A program made the position numbers and the translations under genes. A model generated the notes under the pieces. The model was given only the letters and a program-made list of their open reading frames with translations, was not told where the DNA came from and made no database searches. From positions 198,588 through 262,587 of the forward strand of contig VXCM01000466.1 of assembly GCA_014773175.1 (NCBI GenBank): DNA of 64,000 nt, given 5' to 3'. This document shows, in pieces, positions 32,426 to 45,125 of this stretch; position 1 is the first letter of the stretch, and each line of letters opens with the position of its first letter. Origin of the DNA: Lucifuga dentata (lineage: Eukaryota > Chordata > Actinopteri > Ophidiiformes > Bythitidae).

Positions 32426-32886
32426 TAAACTAAACTACTCATTATCGGCTGTTTTGAAAGGCGCTTTTAAACAAAATATTTTATGATATACTTATATGTT
32501 TTCAGCTCAGTTTGTTGATTGTGTTTGTTAGCATTATTCAAAGTTTTGAACTGATTTTGATTACTTTACATGGCTCTAATAAAAAAAAAAAAAATTTTAT
32601 GCAGTGACTGTTTCCCATTGTCATGAGATTGCAGTTCATTACTTGTCCACCAGCCATCACCCATGAAATTCCGTCCACTGTTACCTGACTAACTCACCTG
32701 CTCCCAGTTTTAGCCATGAGTTGATATTCTTTTATTCTTTCATTTATATTCTATTATATTCCTCTATTCCTTCCTGCATCATCTTGGATGCATTGCTCAA
32801 GCGTTCAGCCATTAAGTGTTTGCCTGTAATGTTGACCTACTCTCTGGTCTCTGGTTTCTGATTACTTATCTTAGCCCCCCACCCCC

Positions 32887-33287
32887 NNNNNNNNNNNNNN
32901 NNNNNNNNNNNNNNNNNNNNNNNNNNNNNNNNNNNNNNNNNNNNNNNNNNNNNNNNNNNNNNNNNNNNNNNNNNNNNNNNNNNNNNNNNNNNNNNNNNNN
33001 NNNNNNNNNNNNNNNNNNNNNNNNNNNNNNNNNNNNNNNNNNNNNNNNNNNNNNNNNNNNNNNNNNNNNNNNNNNNNNNNNNNNNNNNNNNNNNNNNNNN
33101 NNNNNNNNNNNNNNNNNNNNNNNNNNNNNNNNNNNNNNNNNNNNNNNNNNNNNNNNNNNNNNNNNNNNNNNNNNNNNNNNNNNNNNNNNNNNNNNNNNNN
33201 NNNNNNNNNNNNNNNNNNNNNNNNNNNNNNNNNNNNNNNNNNNNNNNNNNNNNNNNNNNNNNNNNNNNNNNNNNNNNNNNNNNNNNN
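32887..33287. other. Assembly gap (401 N)
   Basis: Unknown sequence between runs of C. ORFs drawn across it are artefacts. Linkage between the left and right halves rests on scaffolding here. Confidence 0.99.
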
Positions 33288-33705
33288 CCCCACCCCCCAT
33301 ACTGAAAACTGGTGGAACCCCCCTTTAAAACATCTCCACATGCATATACAGAGCACAACATTTTACCCAGATAATAGCTCATTTGATAATAACTATCCTC
33401 TCTGAAATTATAACATGGTTATGATTCTCAGGCATTTAAGATGTAACAGAGGGAGAATAGTGAGTGCAGTTTGTTCCAACAGGGACATCCACACTGACTC
33501 TTACAGCACAAATGAATAATTACACACTCATAGCAGCCAACAACATCTAATTACCTTAATTAGACGGGAACCATAATATCAACTGAAGTTTCATACAGGC
33601 AGACACAATATTTTTTAGAGCAGCAAATTACATGAAGTACACTTTAGTTACATTATATGGAAAGGAGGATACTGTATAGGATGACACACACACACACACA
33701 CACAT

Positions 33706-36700
33706 TTACATGATGGAACAGGTGAAGCCGCAGCAGTCTTTCAGTAGTGTGAGTCCAGTTTTAGTGATATACGGGTTTGAGGTCTGCTGGGATTTGGAGG
33801 ACATCCTCTGGCCCTGCAGAGCACCTGATTAAAAAAGAAGACATGAACCATTATTCACCACAATATTACTATCAACTACATGAAGCTGGATGTGTTCATG
33901 TATAACTTTTTAATTGATTCTTATTTCTAACACCATTAAAATCTGTTTTTTTTTTTTTTTTTTTTTTGGATAACTAAACCGAACTGTTGGTCATGGGCCC
34001 AGAGAGCAACTGCTATATATTAATATTGCTTGATATGTAGGTCTGGCACTGATTTTATTAATATCTCTGAATATTAATTCCCCAAAACTGACAAAAAAAA
34101 AAAAAAAAAAAANAAAAAAAAAAAAAAAAAAAGCTTGTTTGTTTGCTCACCATATTTCCTCATTAGTGAGCTTCTTGTGTTCACAGGTTTATTGTTGTTT
34201 ATTTAATTGGATCCCCATTAACTGATGCCTCAGCAACAGCTACTCTTCCTGGGGTCCATTCAATCAAACATAAAATCACACATTTATCTTAAAAAAGAAA
34301 AATAAAATTAAGTAAAAATTACAAAAATCCAATCACATTAAATACTAAATGACAAATGAAAACAAAACTACATGATAAATCATCCAAATATATCACAAAC
34401 ATATCTCAAACGATATAAACAATGCCAATAGCCACATCTGACCTCCGACCCCAGCGCTCCACTCTCTGCCAACCAAGAACAGACAACTGACTTCTACAAT
34501 CATGTATAAGTGTTAACGTTGAATTTTAAGGTGAGTGTATCACTGATATTTTGATTTTGAAAGATCAGGGGATTTTGGCCAAATAACACAAAAACTAAAA
34601 ACTCTTTTATGTTTTGGAAAATGGTTTTCAGTAACATAATGTGTATGCAGATAGTAGTTTTTGGGCTCAAACATGTAAAACTAAATTGTATGCATTTTAG
34701 GAAGAGCATGAAGGCAAACAATGTAACTGGAAACAATTCATCAGCATAATATGGTAAAATGGAATTATTAAATTGCAAACAGCACAGCCACATGGTTAAA
34801 CACTCACCTTTTTTATTCAGACTCTTGGGAAATTTGGACTGTAAGAAGGCGGCCATGTCTCTGTCTTCTTCTCTTTCCCTGTGGAAGAAATTTTGTGATG
34901 TGAGCAGTCATCCATAAATATCAACCCTTATTTAGATTTTTCTTCCTCTAGTGTTTTGACATTTTAGCAGCATTATTAGTCATATTTCAATATAAAATTG
35001 ACTGCAGGATTTTCAGGATCAGATGGCAAAGTCAGATGATGGAGGTATTAAACTTTTTTTTTTTTAAGGTTGATTGCAATGATAAACACCTTTATTGTGA
35101 GAGAACCACAGTCATGGTCAGAGGACTAAAACATAAATAACATCAATAAGATCTCAGTCTTTTCAGGGTTAAATGATTATTATATGATGTAAATGGAGAT
35201 GCAGGTCTTTAGAATGACATGGTAAATGTCTTTGATGTCTGAAATCCAATATCAAGTGAACAGACAACACTGAATGTCTGAGTCAATATTCTTTTCTATT
35301 GGTTGAGTCAATAACTTCACCTCAGCCTCTCAAACTCCACATCCTCCACCAGGAAGTCTCTGGCCTCCACCAGCTTATGGATCTGCTGCAGTAACGCCTC
35401 CTCTCTCTCTCTGTCCTCCTTTGACTTTTTGCTGTCTGTTCAACAGTCACGTGAGAACATATAAAGTACAGCTGAGCATTAAAATGAATGCTTGTCACAT
35501 TTTAGTTTTGTAAAAAAAAAAAAAAAAAAAANAAAAAAAAAAAAAAAAAAAGCCTTCACTGTAGATAGAATACCCATTTTGGCTTCATTAAGCAGATTTT
35601 TATGAGATTGTGTTATTTTGTATATAGCTCTGCAGCACTGTAATTCTGTGCAATATAACAGTACAGCACAAGTTAAAATAGAATGAAAGTAATTTATGGA
35701 CTTTATACTAAAACAGCTCGGTAGCACCCCAGCTACATGTCTTTTGAGTTGCCATAGCAACCGTCTTCTATTTTAGAGCTGTCATCTCCATTAATGAGCA
35801 GAGGAATGTCTGCGTGTTTTCACTGAGCCTTTATAAAAACAGAAATCCAGTTCAATGTGGGGGCAGCCTTGACAGTCTAATAAGCATTTGAAGGTGATAA
35901 CACGCTTAATTGGCATGAAAACTTTTATGAAAACTTCACAGCTACATTTCTCTTTAGAGAAGCTGAATACGGCAGTCCTCGTCATGAAAATACAGCCAAC
36001 AGAAATGCGCGCACCATATCCTGAGCCAAATGTTTGCAAGGCAACTGAAGGTGAAAAGAAAGACGCAGCAGAGTAATGAATAGTTTTTAATTTACCTGGA
36101 ACTGAGACAAGCGTCTGAAGCTCCTTCTTCAGCCTTGTGATTTCTTTGCAGAGCTGGATATCATCTATCCTATGCAGATAAAATAAACAGAGAAGAATTG
36201 CATACCATAGATGTACTTCCTAGTTTGCAAAATCCCACCATTGGTTGTATTTTTCTCTGTGGTGCTCATGCAAGATTTTTATAATTAGATATGTCTATCT
36301 ACAGTGTACTAGATAGTACTAGATAGAATACTAGATAGTGTACTAAATAGTATGCTGCTGTGAAATTGTTCTTTAGCAAAGGAAGTATATTGATATAAGC
36401 AATCACCATTTCTATTGATCATAGACTTAATTTCCAGTATTTTGCAATAAATGTTTGTAATTTAGCATTCCACACTATTTGATCTCTTGTTGGTAATGAA
36501 CAGAAATGATTAACCCTAACCCTAACCCTAGCCCAAATATACACTACAGAGGTTAATATGCACATTTACCTATTATTTTAGTGTCAGTCTTTCAAAATGA
36601 TTAGCTCTAAACCTGAATGTATGTTTCCTTTGCCATTTATTTTGTTTTTAGACCAGATGATTCAAGGTAAGGTAAATATGCAGCAGCTCATTAACACACT

Positions 36701-37132
36701 AATCGTCATTGGTTTTTACCTGTCACACCCCTCACGAAATGCTACCTTCATGTGACGGTGATGCGTTAATTATTATAGGAGAAGTTTATGAATGAGCTTC
36801 AATTATCAAGGCGCAGATTTAGTGCAGCGCTACACCTTTAGTGCCATTTTTTATGAATCTGGGCCATTTTGTCTTGGCTTGTTTAGCTCTAATGATTATA
36901 AATCAGGAAAAGAGAGAAAACAGCTATTTCCTTGTTAACTTTGTGTGTAACAGCATCAGTGTGAAACTGCAAAACCAACTAACAGGACAGTGTTGATGTT
37001 GCTGATTTTTTCTTGGTTTTGGGCTCAGATGACTGTCAGTGTCAATGAGTTTATAGTGAATAAATCACTGCTGACTCCATCATTTCTCATTTCACTGTCT
37101 GCCTCTGATGGAAATTTCAAAACATCATGGGT

Positions 37133-37176
<44 letters not shown>

Positions 37177-39254
37177 CCAGTTGTGAGGCTTCAGAGTATT
37201 GTGATGTCACTACAGCAATGGCAAAAAGAGGAAATGAGTGGTAGAAAAATGCATACTAGAGCTGCTGATTTATCAAAATGTGTTTCACTTCAGCTGGTCA
37301 TATTTCAGAATGACTCATTCTGCTCCTTGGCGGTGCCTATTCCTGGTGTGTTTATGTAAAGCAGTTTTACGCGTAGCTTTTGGGGTAATCATTTTTCATT
37401 CACTGTATAAATGCTGCAGTTCTGCACAAAGGCTGGTACTGCATAATGTGACTAAAAAAAAATATAGATATTTTAAAATGTAGACTTAAAACCCATTTTC
37501 AGCCTGGCTTTCAAGTAGTGTTTTATAATTTTATTGTATATTATTGTTCTTATACACTTTTATTTTTTTCTTACTGCTTTTTTTTATTATGTGTATGATG
37601 TGTTATGTATTGTGTATGACTGCTTATGTATTATGTGTTATGACTGCTCGTATTTACTATTATTTTGATGTACGTTAGTCTCACATTCTGTTTTTAATAC
37701 TTCTGGAATTTGTCACTCGCCTGTAAAGCACTTTGAATTGCATTGATTTATATGAAAGGTGTGATATGAATAAAGTTTGATTGCTTGATTGATAAAAAAA
37801 GGGTTTTGATAGTTAACAAAACTGCTGAAGTTAAAATCTGATATCTGATAGTCAGGAAGGAGCTTGGAGTTTTATGTTGAAAAGAGCCAGCTGAGGTGGT
37901 CCTGATGCCTCCTGGATGCCTTCATGTTGAGTGGGAGACCGTGTCATGGGAATTACTAGGAATACCTGGTGGACATGGCTAAAGAGAAGGACAACCGGGG
38001 TAATTTGCTTAGCCTATTTCCTCCACATTCTGGACCCAGATAAGCAGTTGAAATTGACAAAAAATGGTGGATGGCTCTAACCTTTAAATTCAGCATTGTC
38101 TGGGTAAATATGAAAATAAGGTCCATATTCAGGAAGGTAAGAGGAATTTGTTTGCACATGATAGAATTTGTTGCTATAATGAATCTTGTGATGGTTGACC
38201 ATCAGTTTCTGTATGTTACAGCTGATAGAAAACATGTGAACCTTTGGAAACAAAAAGGAAACAATCACTGTACCATGACAGCTTTCAGAGTTCATCCATA
38301 TTAGGAGGAACCATAAAATGAAAATATCCACCACCTTCACCCTCAGGATGAGTGTGAATATGGCTGAACATGAATTGTGCGGAAGTACTGATGCATGTCA
38401 TCATGTACCAAAACCAAAAAATAAGCTTTCATGATTTGATTCAGGAGATTCAGGTTAATCATTTTGACAGTGCATCATGCCTGAATGTAAAGCAAGAAAA
38501 CAACCAACCCCCACGGCAATAATCATTCTTCTTGTTTCTGATTCATCCAACGGTCACACACTAAAGAGTGCAAGTCACTGTTCTTAATTCCACCCTGAAA
38601 TAATGAGGAAGGTCTGCCACAGGAGAAAATGAATGAAATCATTAAAAACAAGGATATGACAGAAAGAATAGACTTCAAACTGCAACACTTCTTCTTTTCT
38701 TCTTCACACACATTTTGCCGTCATACACATGACTGCTGCTAGTGTATAACAGTTAACAACCACCAATGTCTTTGCAGATCCAGAAACCTCACATGGATGC
38801 AGAAATGTATTGAAACAAGAGGAACAAACAAAATGCCAAGAATAGTAGTGACCTTTCTAATAATGTCATCATGTCAATTTCCAATGTAATGAACCTATTT
38901 TCTCAAAACTCCTCCTCAAATATTATAAAATTACTCCAAAATAGACCAATTAGGATCCCATATAGCAATTATGTGAAAAGCTGGACGTGATCTGCAGCCC
39001 TTATCTATGAACTTAACAACATAGAAACCCTTCTTAAAGCTAAAATTAGTGCTATTAGCTATCATATGTGTTCTTTTGATACATGTTTGAGGTGTATTTA
39101 AATGTACTTAGGCTAGTACTTTTGAAGATGCAGATCTTACATGTATCTTAGCTCTGATTCCCTCCATACAAGGATGTCACGAATCCGCTCGATTTTGAAC
39201 AACTCTCCTTCGATGTCTTCGATTGCAATGGAGGAGTCAGCATCAAAATGCCAT
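33706..39254 (-). CDS. bmerb1: bmerb1-like, bMERB domain-containing protein (5' end unresolved)
   Basis: Five exons (complement) join in phase: 39141-39254, 36096-36169, 35321-35435, 34808-34878, 33706-33824 (stop TAA). They give 164 residues. The text IEGELFKIERIRDILVWRES, DDIQLCKEITRLKKELQTLV, LLQQIHKLVEARDFLVEDVE and the end TKTGLTLLKDCCGFTCSIM follow human BMERB1 (C16orf45) closely. bMERB is a helical domain that binds Rab8-family GTPases in related MICAL/EHBP proteins. The last four residues, CSIM (human CNIM), have CaaX form. The start is missing: the exon at 39141-39254 needs an upstream phase-2 exon, while the best candidate first exon (complement 41590..41668, MQKEIKSCKEYGSLERSPVV) ends in phase 1. 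At least one exon is therefore unseen or misjudged. Confidence 0.85.
34190..34300 (-). repeat. LINE 3' end
   Basis: On the minus strand it reads GGACCCCAGGAAGAGTAGCT...TTAATGGGGATCCAATTAAA, a frequent teleost LINE terminus. It lies in the last bmerb1-like intron. Confidence 0.45.
34503..34690. mobile_element. TTAA-flanked element, copy 11 (partial)
   Basis: It carries the internal CGTTGAATTTTAAGGTGAGTG, GGAAAATGGTTTTCAGTAAC and GGGCTCAAACATGTAAAACT blocks. The terminal GGTCCT-TTAA is lost. Confidence 0.6.
37134..37175. repeat. (AC)n microsatellite
   Basis: About 21 units in the bmerb1-like intron between 36169 and 39141. Confidence 0.95.
37540..37795 (+). repeat. LINE 3' end (CACTTTGAATTGC type)
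   Basis: TGTAAAGCACTTTGAATTGC followed by GATATGAATAAAGTTTGATTG and a short tail is a common teleost LINE 3' terminus. It lies in a bmerb1-like intron. Confidence 0.5.
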
Positions 39255-39859
39255 CTTTGCAGAAAGGGAGACAAAACCAAAATGGAATTAGGACAAACAT
39301 TTAATTTTTGTGTAAATATGTTTAATTAACTATCATTTCACCTGCTTTACACCAACAGCTGTAGAGCAGCCTCATAATAACCCCAATGGTGATGATGATG
39401 ATGATGATGGCTTTGTTTCTTTTAGGTTTGCCAGTGAGCAGCATGCACAGTACTAGGTATCCTAAACTAGAATGCAGCCATTATTAAAGCTATTAACTAC
39501 CTGCAGACGTGTTGAAACTCACTGCTCCGGGACTCTAAAGGTACCTTCCCCCCCCCCCCCCCNCCCCACCAAACCATCTAGTTTGACCAAGTCTACCATC
39601 CCCCACATCTTCCAAGCTGCCTGGCCATGAACCCTCCTCCTCATCCTCGACCATTTTTTCATCAAACTCTTTCAATGTTACAGAACTCCTTAAAGCCCTA
39701 AATAATGTTTTTTCTTCACCAGACCATCTGAATGATTAGTTAGGATCTTGCATTCATTACATTATCACACACTCAAGATATTCTTGTTGGATGATGTCTT
39801 CTTTACTGTATTAACTCTCTTCCTTTATTGTTGTTTATCTCTTTACAATCTGCTTGCTT

Positions 39860-39960
39860 TTCCACCTATGTCTCCTATTGCACACCTGGCCATTTCAGGA
39901 GAGGATATCTCTCTCTCTCTCTGACCTCCCTCTCCAGAGGTTTCTTCCATTTTTCTTCGC
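39860..39960 (+). repeat. L2-like LINE 3' fragment cut by a TTAA element
   Basis: TGTCTCCTATTGCACACCTG...CCAGAGGTTTCTTCCATTTT is the same LINE 3' region as at 31815. It stops where copy 12 of the TTAA family begins. Confidence 0.45.
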
Positions 39961-40590
39961 TTACTGGTGATTTTGCATGTTTGAGCCCAATAAATACAAT
40001 CCACATATTACATGTTACTGCCAACCATCTCCCAAAATATACTACTGGAGTGGTGCGTTTTAGAATGCTTTTTCCTACCTTCCAGACTGCCATTGATTTT
40101 AGTTCTAGTTCTACCTAACCATTTAGTTTAACCAAGTCTACCACCCCACACATCTTCCATTCTAGTACACTGTATAAAATTATAAAATTCAGCTTGTAGA
40201 GATTTGAAATGAGTTTGAGATACATAATCCATCACAACCTATAAAATTTTTTGTCAAAAGTTACTTAATTTAACTGATCCAACACAGAGCTACACAGAAG
40301 AAAATGCATGTCTCCACAATGGAATATAGTCCCAGGAGAAGATATTTTTTTACCAATAAATTAAAATGACTGTGCCATCTGCAATTGGATGTACATGTTA
40401 ACAGGTGAAAGATTAAAGTTTGAGGTGGGTGTATCACCTGAATATTTTTATTTTAAAAGACTAGGGGATTTGACAAAATAATACAAAACATAAAGTACAG
40501 TTTTGTGTTTTGGAAAATGTTGGCGGTAAACGTAATGTGGGAAGCATTTACTGGGCTCAAACATACACAATCACTGGCACAATCCTTTAA
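39961..40590. mobile_element. TTAA-flanked element, copy 12
   Basis: The left end lacks the first ~10 bases (starts TACTGGTGATTTTGCATG). The right end is CACTGGCACAATCCT-TTAA. It contains a segment (ACCAAGTCTACCACCCCACA, about 40130) also found just outside it at about 39585, so the copy is rearranged. Confidence 0.65.
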
Positions 40591-41270
40591 GGGTTTTTTT
40601 TTTTTAGATTATCCAAGTATCTTTAGCTTACNAAAAAAAAAAAAAACAGAAGAAATTAAGACCAAAACTGTGAAATCTGCTCTTTGTTTAACTCAAACCA
40701 TGATGGCAAACACTGTCCCAGGATCAATTAGACCAAAGTCAGCAACCTGCTTGGACACCATCAGAGCTCTTTAGGCACACACCACACACTTTGGCAGCTC
40801 ACTAATTCTCCAATTACTTCACAACCACTGAACAACTGCATTGCCCCCCCACCCTGCAGACTCCCACTCCCCACCAAGAGTGATGAGTCATCCAGCAGAG
40901 CTCAGATAGGCTTTCAATTACCTGACCATGTGTGAAAAGACATTGCAGTGAAACACACCAAATCATCCAGGGTTATCACAGCGGACATGCAAACACACAA
41001 GCTGCTGAGCATCATAAGGAAAAAGTAAACTCTAATGCTGAAATAAAGCAGAATTAGACCTGCAGTATTAAGAAGTTGATTCTTACTTATAGTATTACAA
41101 TAATCAGTAATCAATAACCTGTGCAGCTGACTGTAAATGCATTAAAGCTATATTTGCACATTTGTACATTTATGGAATTATCAGCACAAATATATTTACC
41201 TGTGCACATATTTGATTCACAGTATACAGTACAACATAGTTACACCAATATAGTACTATATATTGTGAAA

Positions 41271-41336
<66 letters not shown>
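41271..41336. repeat. (TCTA)n microsatellite
   Basis: About 16 tetranucleotide units. Confidence 0.95.
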
Positions 41337-41589
41337 GTAAAGATTAATTAATCTTCATTTTACTCAGAGTTTGTGTGTTATAAATGTATAAAAACATGCA
41401 GATTATCAGTTTATCACCTGTCAGGTAACTTTCACCGTGTGACGTTAAAGTATCTCTCGCTGTAAAATCTGCTCTTACTTCACTGACTGACTTTGTTCAT
41501 TTTGATTGATCAGGATTAGTAACTGTACTTTTCAAGCCTCATTCCAGTTAAATCTTAATCGAAAAACACATTATTGAGTTAAAACTCAC

Positions 41590-41668
41590 CTGATTTCTCC
41601 GCTGCTCCGACCACCGGGCTCCGCTCCAAAGATCCGTACTCTTTACAGGATTTTATCTCTTTTTGCAT
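41590..41668 (-). other. Possible first exon of the bmerb1-like gene
   Basis: ATG followed by 26 codons (MQKEIKSCKEYGSLERSPVV...), then a strong CAG|GTGAG donor. It stands in the right place upstream of 39254, in a locally CpG-bearing stretch. It ends in phase 1, which does not fit the next known exon. Confidence 0.35.
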
Positions 41669-42074
41669 ATCTTCAGTTTATTTCAGACTTTCTGAGAAGA
41701 AAATATAAAACAGTATGAATTATCTGAGAGTGAATTATGAAACATGTCTGCTGAGTCCGTGCAGCATCGTAACCAGTCAGAGATGATGACAGGAGGGAAG
41801 CTGCCGACAGATGCTGAATCCAGTGAACCCAGCATCCAGGATCCAGCTAAGGAGCGCCATCCAGTGGCAAATATGTATAATAACAACCTGTTATTACATG
41901 TATTATATGAGAGGTCCACAGCCCCAAAATAACAAAATACATATGGAGCACTGAGAGAAAATATAACTACTAATATCTGCATGTGTTTATATTCTTTTTT
42001 GAATTAACTTAATAACACGGAATTAACAACATAAAACACAAGAAAGATTAAAATAAAAGACAGTACCTGCCACT

Positions 42075-42320
42075 TTAAAGGACCATACTGGCAAGTTTGC
42101 ATGAAAACAAAATGTTATGTTACTGACAACCAATTTCCAAAACATAAAACCGTATTTTTGTTTAATCTGTCAATATAAAAATCAAACGTTCAGGTGATAT
42201 ATGCACCCTAAAATTCAACGTTTCGCCTCCTGAATGGACGATTGTAAAAGGCACGGTCGTGTTAATTTCTGGGTATACTCTGAACACTACAACATTCTCC
42301 ACAGGAACATCTTGCCGTCT
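42075..42320. mobile_element. TTAA-flanked element, copy 13 (left part)
   Basis: TTAA-AGGACCATACTGGCAAGTTTG with CCAAAACATAAAACCGTATT and the AAATTCAACGTTTCGCCTCC block. The right part is missing. Confidence 0.6.
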
Positions 42321-42642
42321 TCCATCATGAATTTCTCTGTCACACTTGATTGAGTTCATCTGCTGATGACTTACTGGGGATGACTAGATCTCATACAACG
42401 GGACCCTTCAGGGCCACAGCCAGATGTTCAGGGACCAGGTCCTCACTCCACCGTCTGTCTGCAGGAGCTGCTACTGTGCCACAGACAGAGGTGTACCAGG
42501 GGAAAGTTGAATTCATCCTTCCATCCATTCATTCATTCATTCATTCATTCATTCATTCATTCAGAGTTGATCCAATATGTATGCAAAAATCACAAGCCTA
42601 GAAATATATAAAGACAAAGAGAGTGCTTTTAGCCATATTATA

Positions 42643-43190
42643 TTAAAGGACCATACTGAGATTTTGCACATTTTAGCTCAATAAATACAACTATACACAT
42701 TATGTTACTGCTGACTGTTTTCCATAACACACTACTGGAGTTGTACATTTTAGATTTATTTTTCCTACATTGGTTTCAGTTCATGCCAGTACATCAAAAA
42801 AAGTCAACCTGTAGAGACTTGAAACATGGCTGAGATACGTAATCCATCACAGCAAAATACATGCTGTTATTATTTGTTGTTGAAGTTACTTAATTTGACT
42901 GATTCAACATGGAGATACATGGAAGAAAATGTATTTCTCTGCTAGGGAATATAGTCCCAGCAGAAAACTGCTTTTGCCGAGAAATGAAAAAGAGCATGCT
43001 TTCTACAATCAGGCATAAGCGGTTAGTAGGCAAAACACTGAATTTTTAAGGTGGGTGTATCACCTGAATATTTGATTTAGAAAGATTAGAAGTTTGTAAA
43101 GCAATACTAAAACAAATATACAGTTTTGTTTTGGAAACAGTTAGTAGTAACATACATTTTATGCAGGTGTAGTTGAGCTACAACTGCAGA
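42643..43190. mobile_element. TTAA-flanked element, copy 14
   Basis: TTAA-AGGACCATACTGAGATTTTG at the left. The internal AATATAGTCCCAGCAGAAAAC and AAGGTGGGTGTATCACCTGA blocks follow. The right end is degraded. The next 1.1 kb (43190-44317) shows no gene or recognisable repeat. Confidence 0.65.
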
Positions 43191-44317
43191 CAAATTGCAA
43201 TTGTGTGTAGTTAATATCAGCTGATTAGATCATGTTAAGCCTATAAAGATAACTGATTTCTTAAGATGATGGTACAAAATTTCATTTAAAAGCATTCAGA
43301 CAAACTGGGACATAAGGAGGGTATGACATCCTGTGGCAGCTGAAATTAAATCAGTGGCACCATGAACCTTTATTTATTGCAAAAAGTCACTGTTGTGACC
43401 TTGTGTTCATCAAAATCACACAGGAACCATCTCTGACTTATCATTTTCAGATATTTGCTGCTATAAAAGGGAGTTTAGTTGAGCAAAAATATTAAGACAC
43501 CTTATTTTAACATACTTTTTAGAGAACTCTGTAAGTCTAATTAGATTGAAGGTTGATAAAACATTACTACATATAAACTAGATAACCTACAAATAGACAG
43601 ACATGGGTAACATTGAAAGGTCCTGGGCAAAGACATGACTTTAAGGAACATATTTTATATAAATATGAATTCAAAACCAATGCACGGATATGTACTACAC
43701 ATAGTGTGTATTGTATATTTTATTACTTCAGTCAACTTTAAGCAATTGCAAAAGGAAAAAAATAGACTTAGGTTAGACAGACAGGTTAGACATTTTCTGA
43801 CAGATTTAGCAAACACACATGCTCTTCCATGTACATCTGCACATGCCTGCATAACACAAAAATGTCTAACCATCTCACATGCTCAGACATCCTTTTGAAT
43901 GTGCTTAACACACACACACGACTTACATAAACACACAAACACGCTTCCCCTTGTACAATCATTTTGTCAGTTCGGTCTCAAGAAATGCAAACACCAAACA
44001 TCAAAACACCCATTATGAATGTTAACAGTCATTGATGGCAGCACTGCTCAGTTTGGTTAAGCAGACTGTGCGAGTGTGTTGAAACAGGATAACAGAGCAG
44101 ATCAGCCTCACCTTGCACAAACACTGTCATGTATTTACATTCACAGAAGATTTTTGCTTCTTTCTGTTGTCATGGATGCCTCAGCTGTCAAACGACTTCT
44201 TCTGCCTGAATCCTGCTGCCATGTTTGCTTTATAAAACGACTGCTCATGAAAATTGAGAAAAAGTTGGATGCCCAGGATCCAACCCCTAACTCATGAGTA
44301 CCACGGACGCCTCTGAC

Positions 44318-44874
44318 TTAAAGGAGCATACGGGTGATTTTGCATGTTTGAGCCCAATAAATAACACCTGCATACACGTTACATTACTGCCAACCGTTTT
44401 CCAAAACCTACCGGAGTGGTACATTTTAGATTTGTTTTTCCTACCTTCCTGACTCCATTGTTTTCATTTTATTCCAATATGCTATTACAATCAACTTGTA
44501 GAGACTTGAAATGTGCAAATATGACTTATATTCTTTTTTTTTTTTTTTTTTTTGGCAAAGTAACTTTAACTGGTCCAACACGGAGCTGCACGGAAGCCAA
44601 TGTATGTCTACGCCTGGGAAAATAATCCCAGGAGAGGATGGCTTTTAGTGAGAAATTAAAAATGAACATCCCTTCTATATTCCCACCTACGTGTCAGCAG
44701 GAGAAAACACTGAATTTTATGGGTGTATCACATGAACTTTTGATTTTGAAAGATTAGAGAATTTGGCAAAATAACATAAAACCTAAAATACAGTTTTATG
44801 TTTTGGAAAATGGTTGTCAGTAACATAATGTGTATGAGGCTTAAACATGCAAAATCACCAGTATGGTCCTTTAA
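44318..44874. mobile_element. TTAA-flanked element, copy 15 (best preserved ends)
   Basis: TTAA-AGGAGCATACGGGTGATTTT at the left and AAAATCACCAGTATGGTCCT-TTAA at the right, 557 bases, with clear inverted termini. Confidence 0.8.
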
Positions 44875-45125
44875 ATAACCAAGACAGATGGGACACATTT
44901 AATTCTGATTAAAAAAAGCTGCAGTAATAAGAGTTGAAGTGCTGTTTTTAATTATACATTCAAGCCAGAAAAACAACTATAATGCTATTGGCTTTTTGAT
45001 GATGAAGAGCAATGTGTCTGTAACTGAGAGTGAAATCCTGCAAGGAAATAACTAGAAAGTAAGTTAAACCCTGTAGATCTAAGCAGTCCTTTGACGCACC
45101 CATTCATACTCTTGTTTAACAGCTT

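Noticed and set aside
32816..33382. ORFs of 144-181 codons across the N gap
   Set aside because: They are artefacts of unknown bases translated as X.
36511..36530. Interstitial telomere-like (CCCTAA)3
   Set aside because: Only three units, with no flanking degenerate array. Too short to call a telomeric relic.
40914..41114. Minus-strand stretch considered as the missing bmerb1-like exon
   Set aside because: It has a plausible acceptor and donor, but in the needed phase it meets a stop codon at once.
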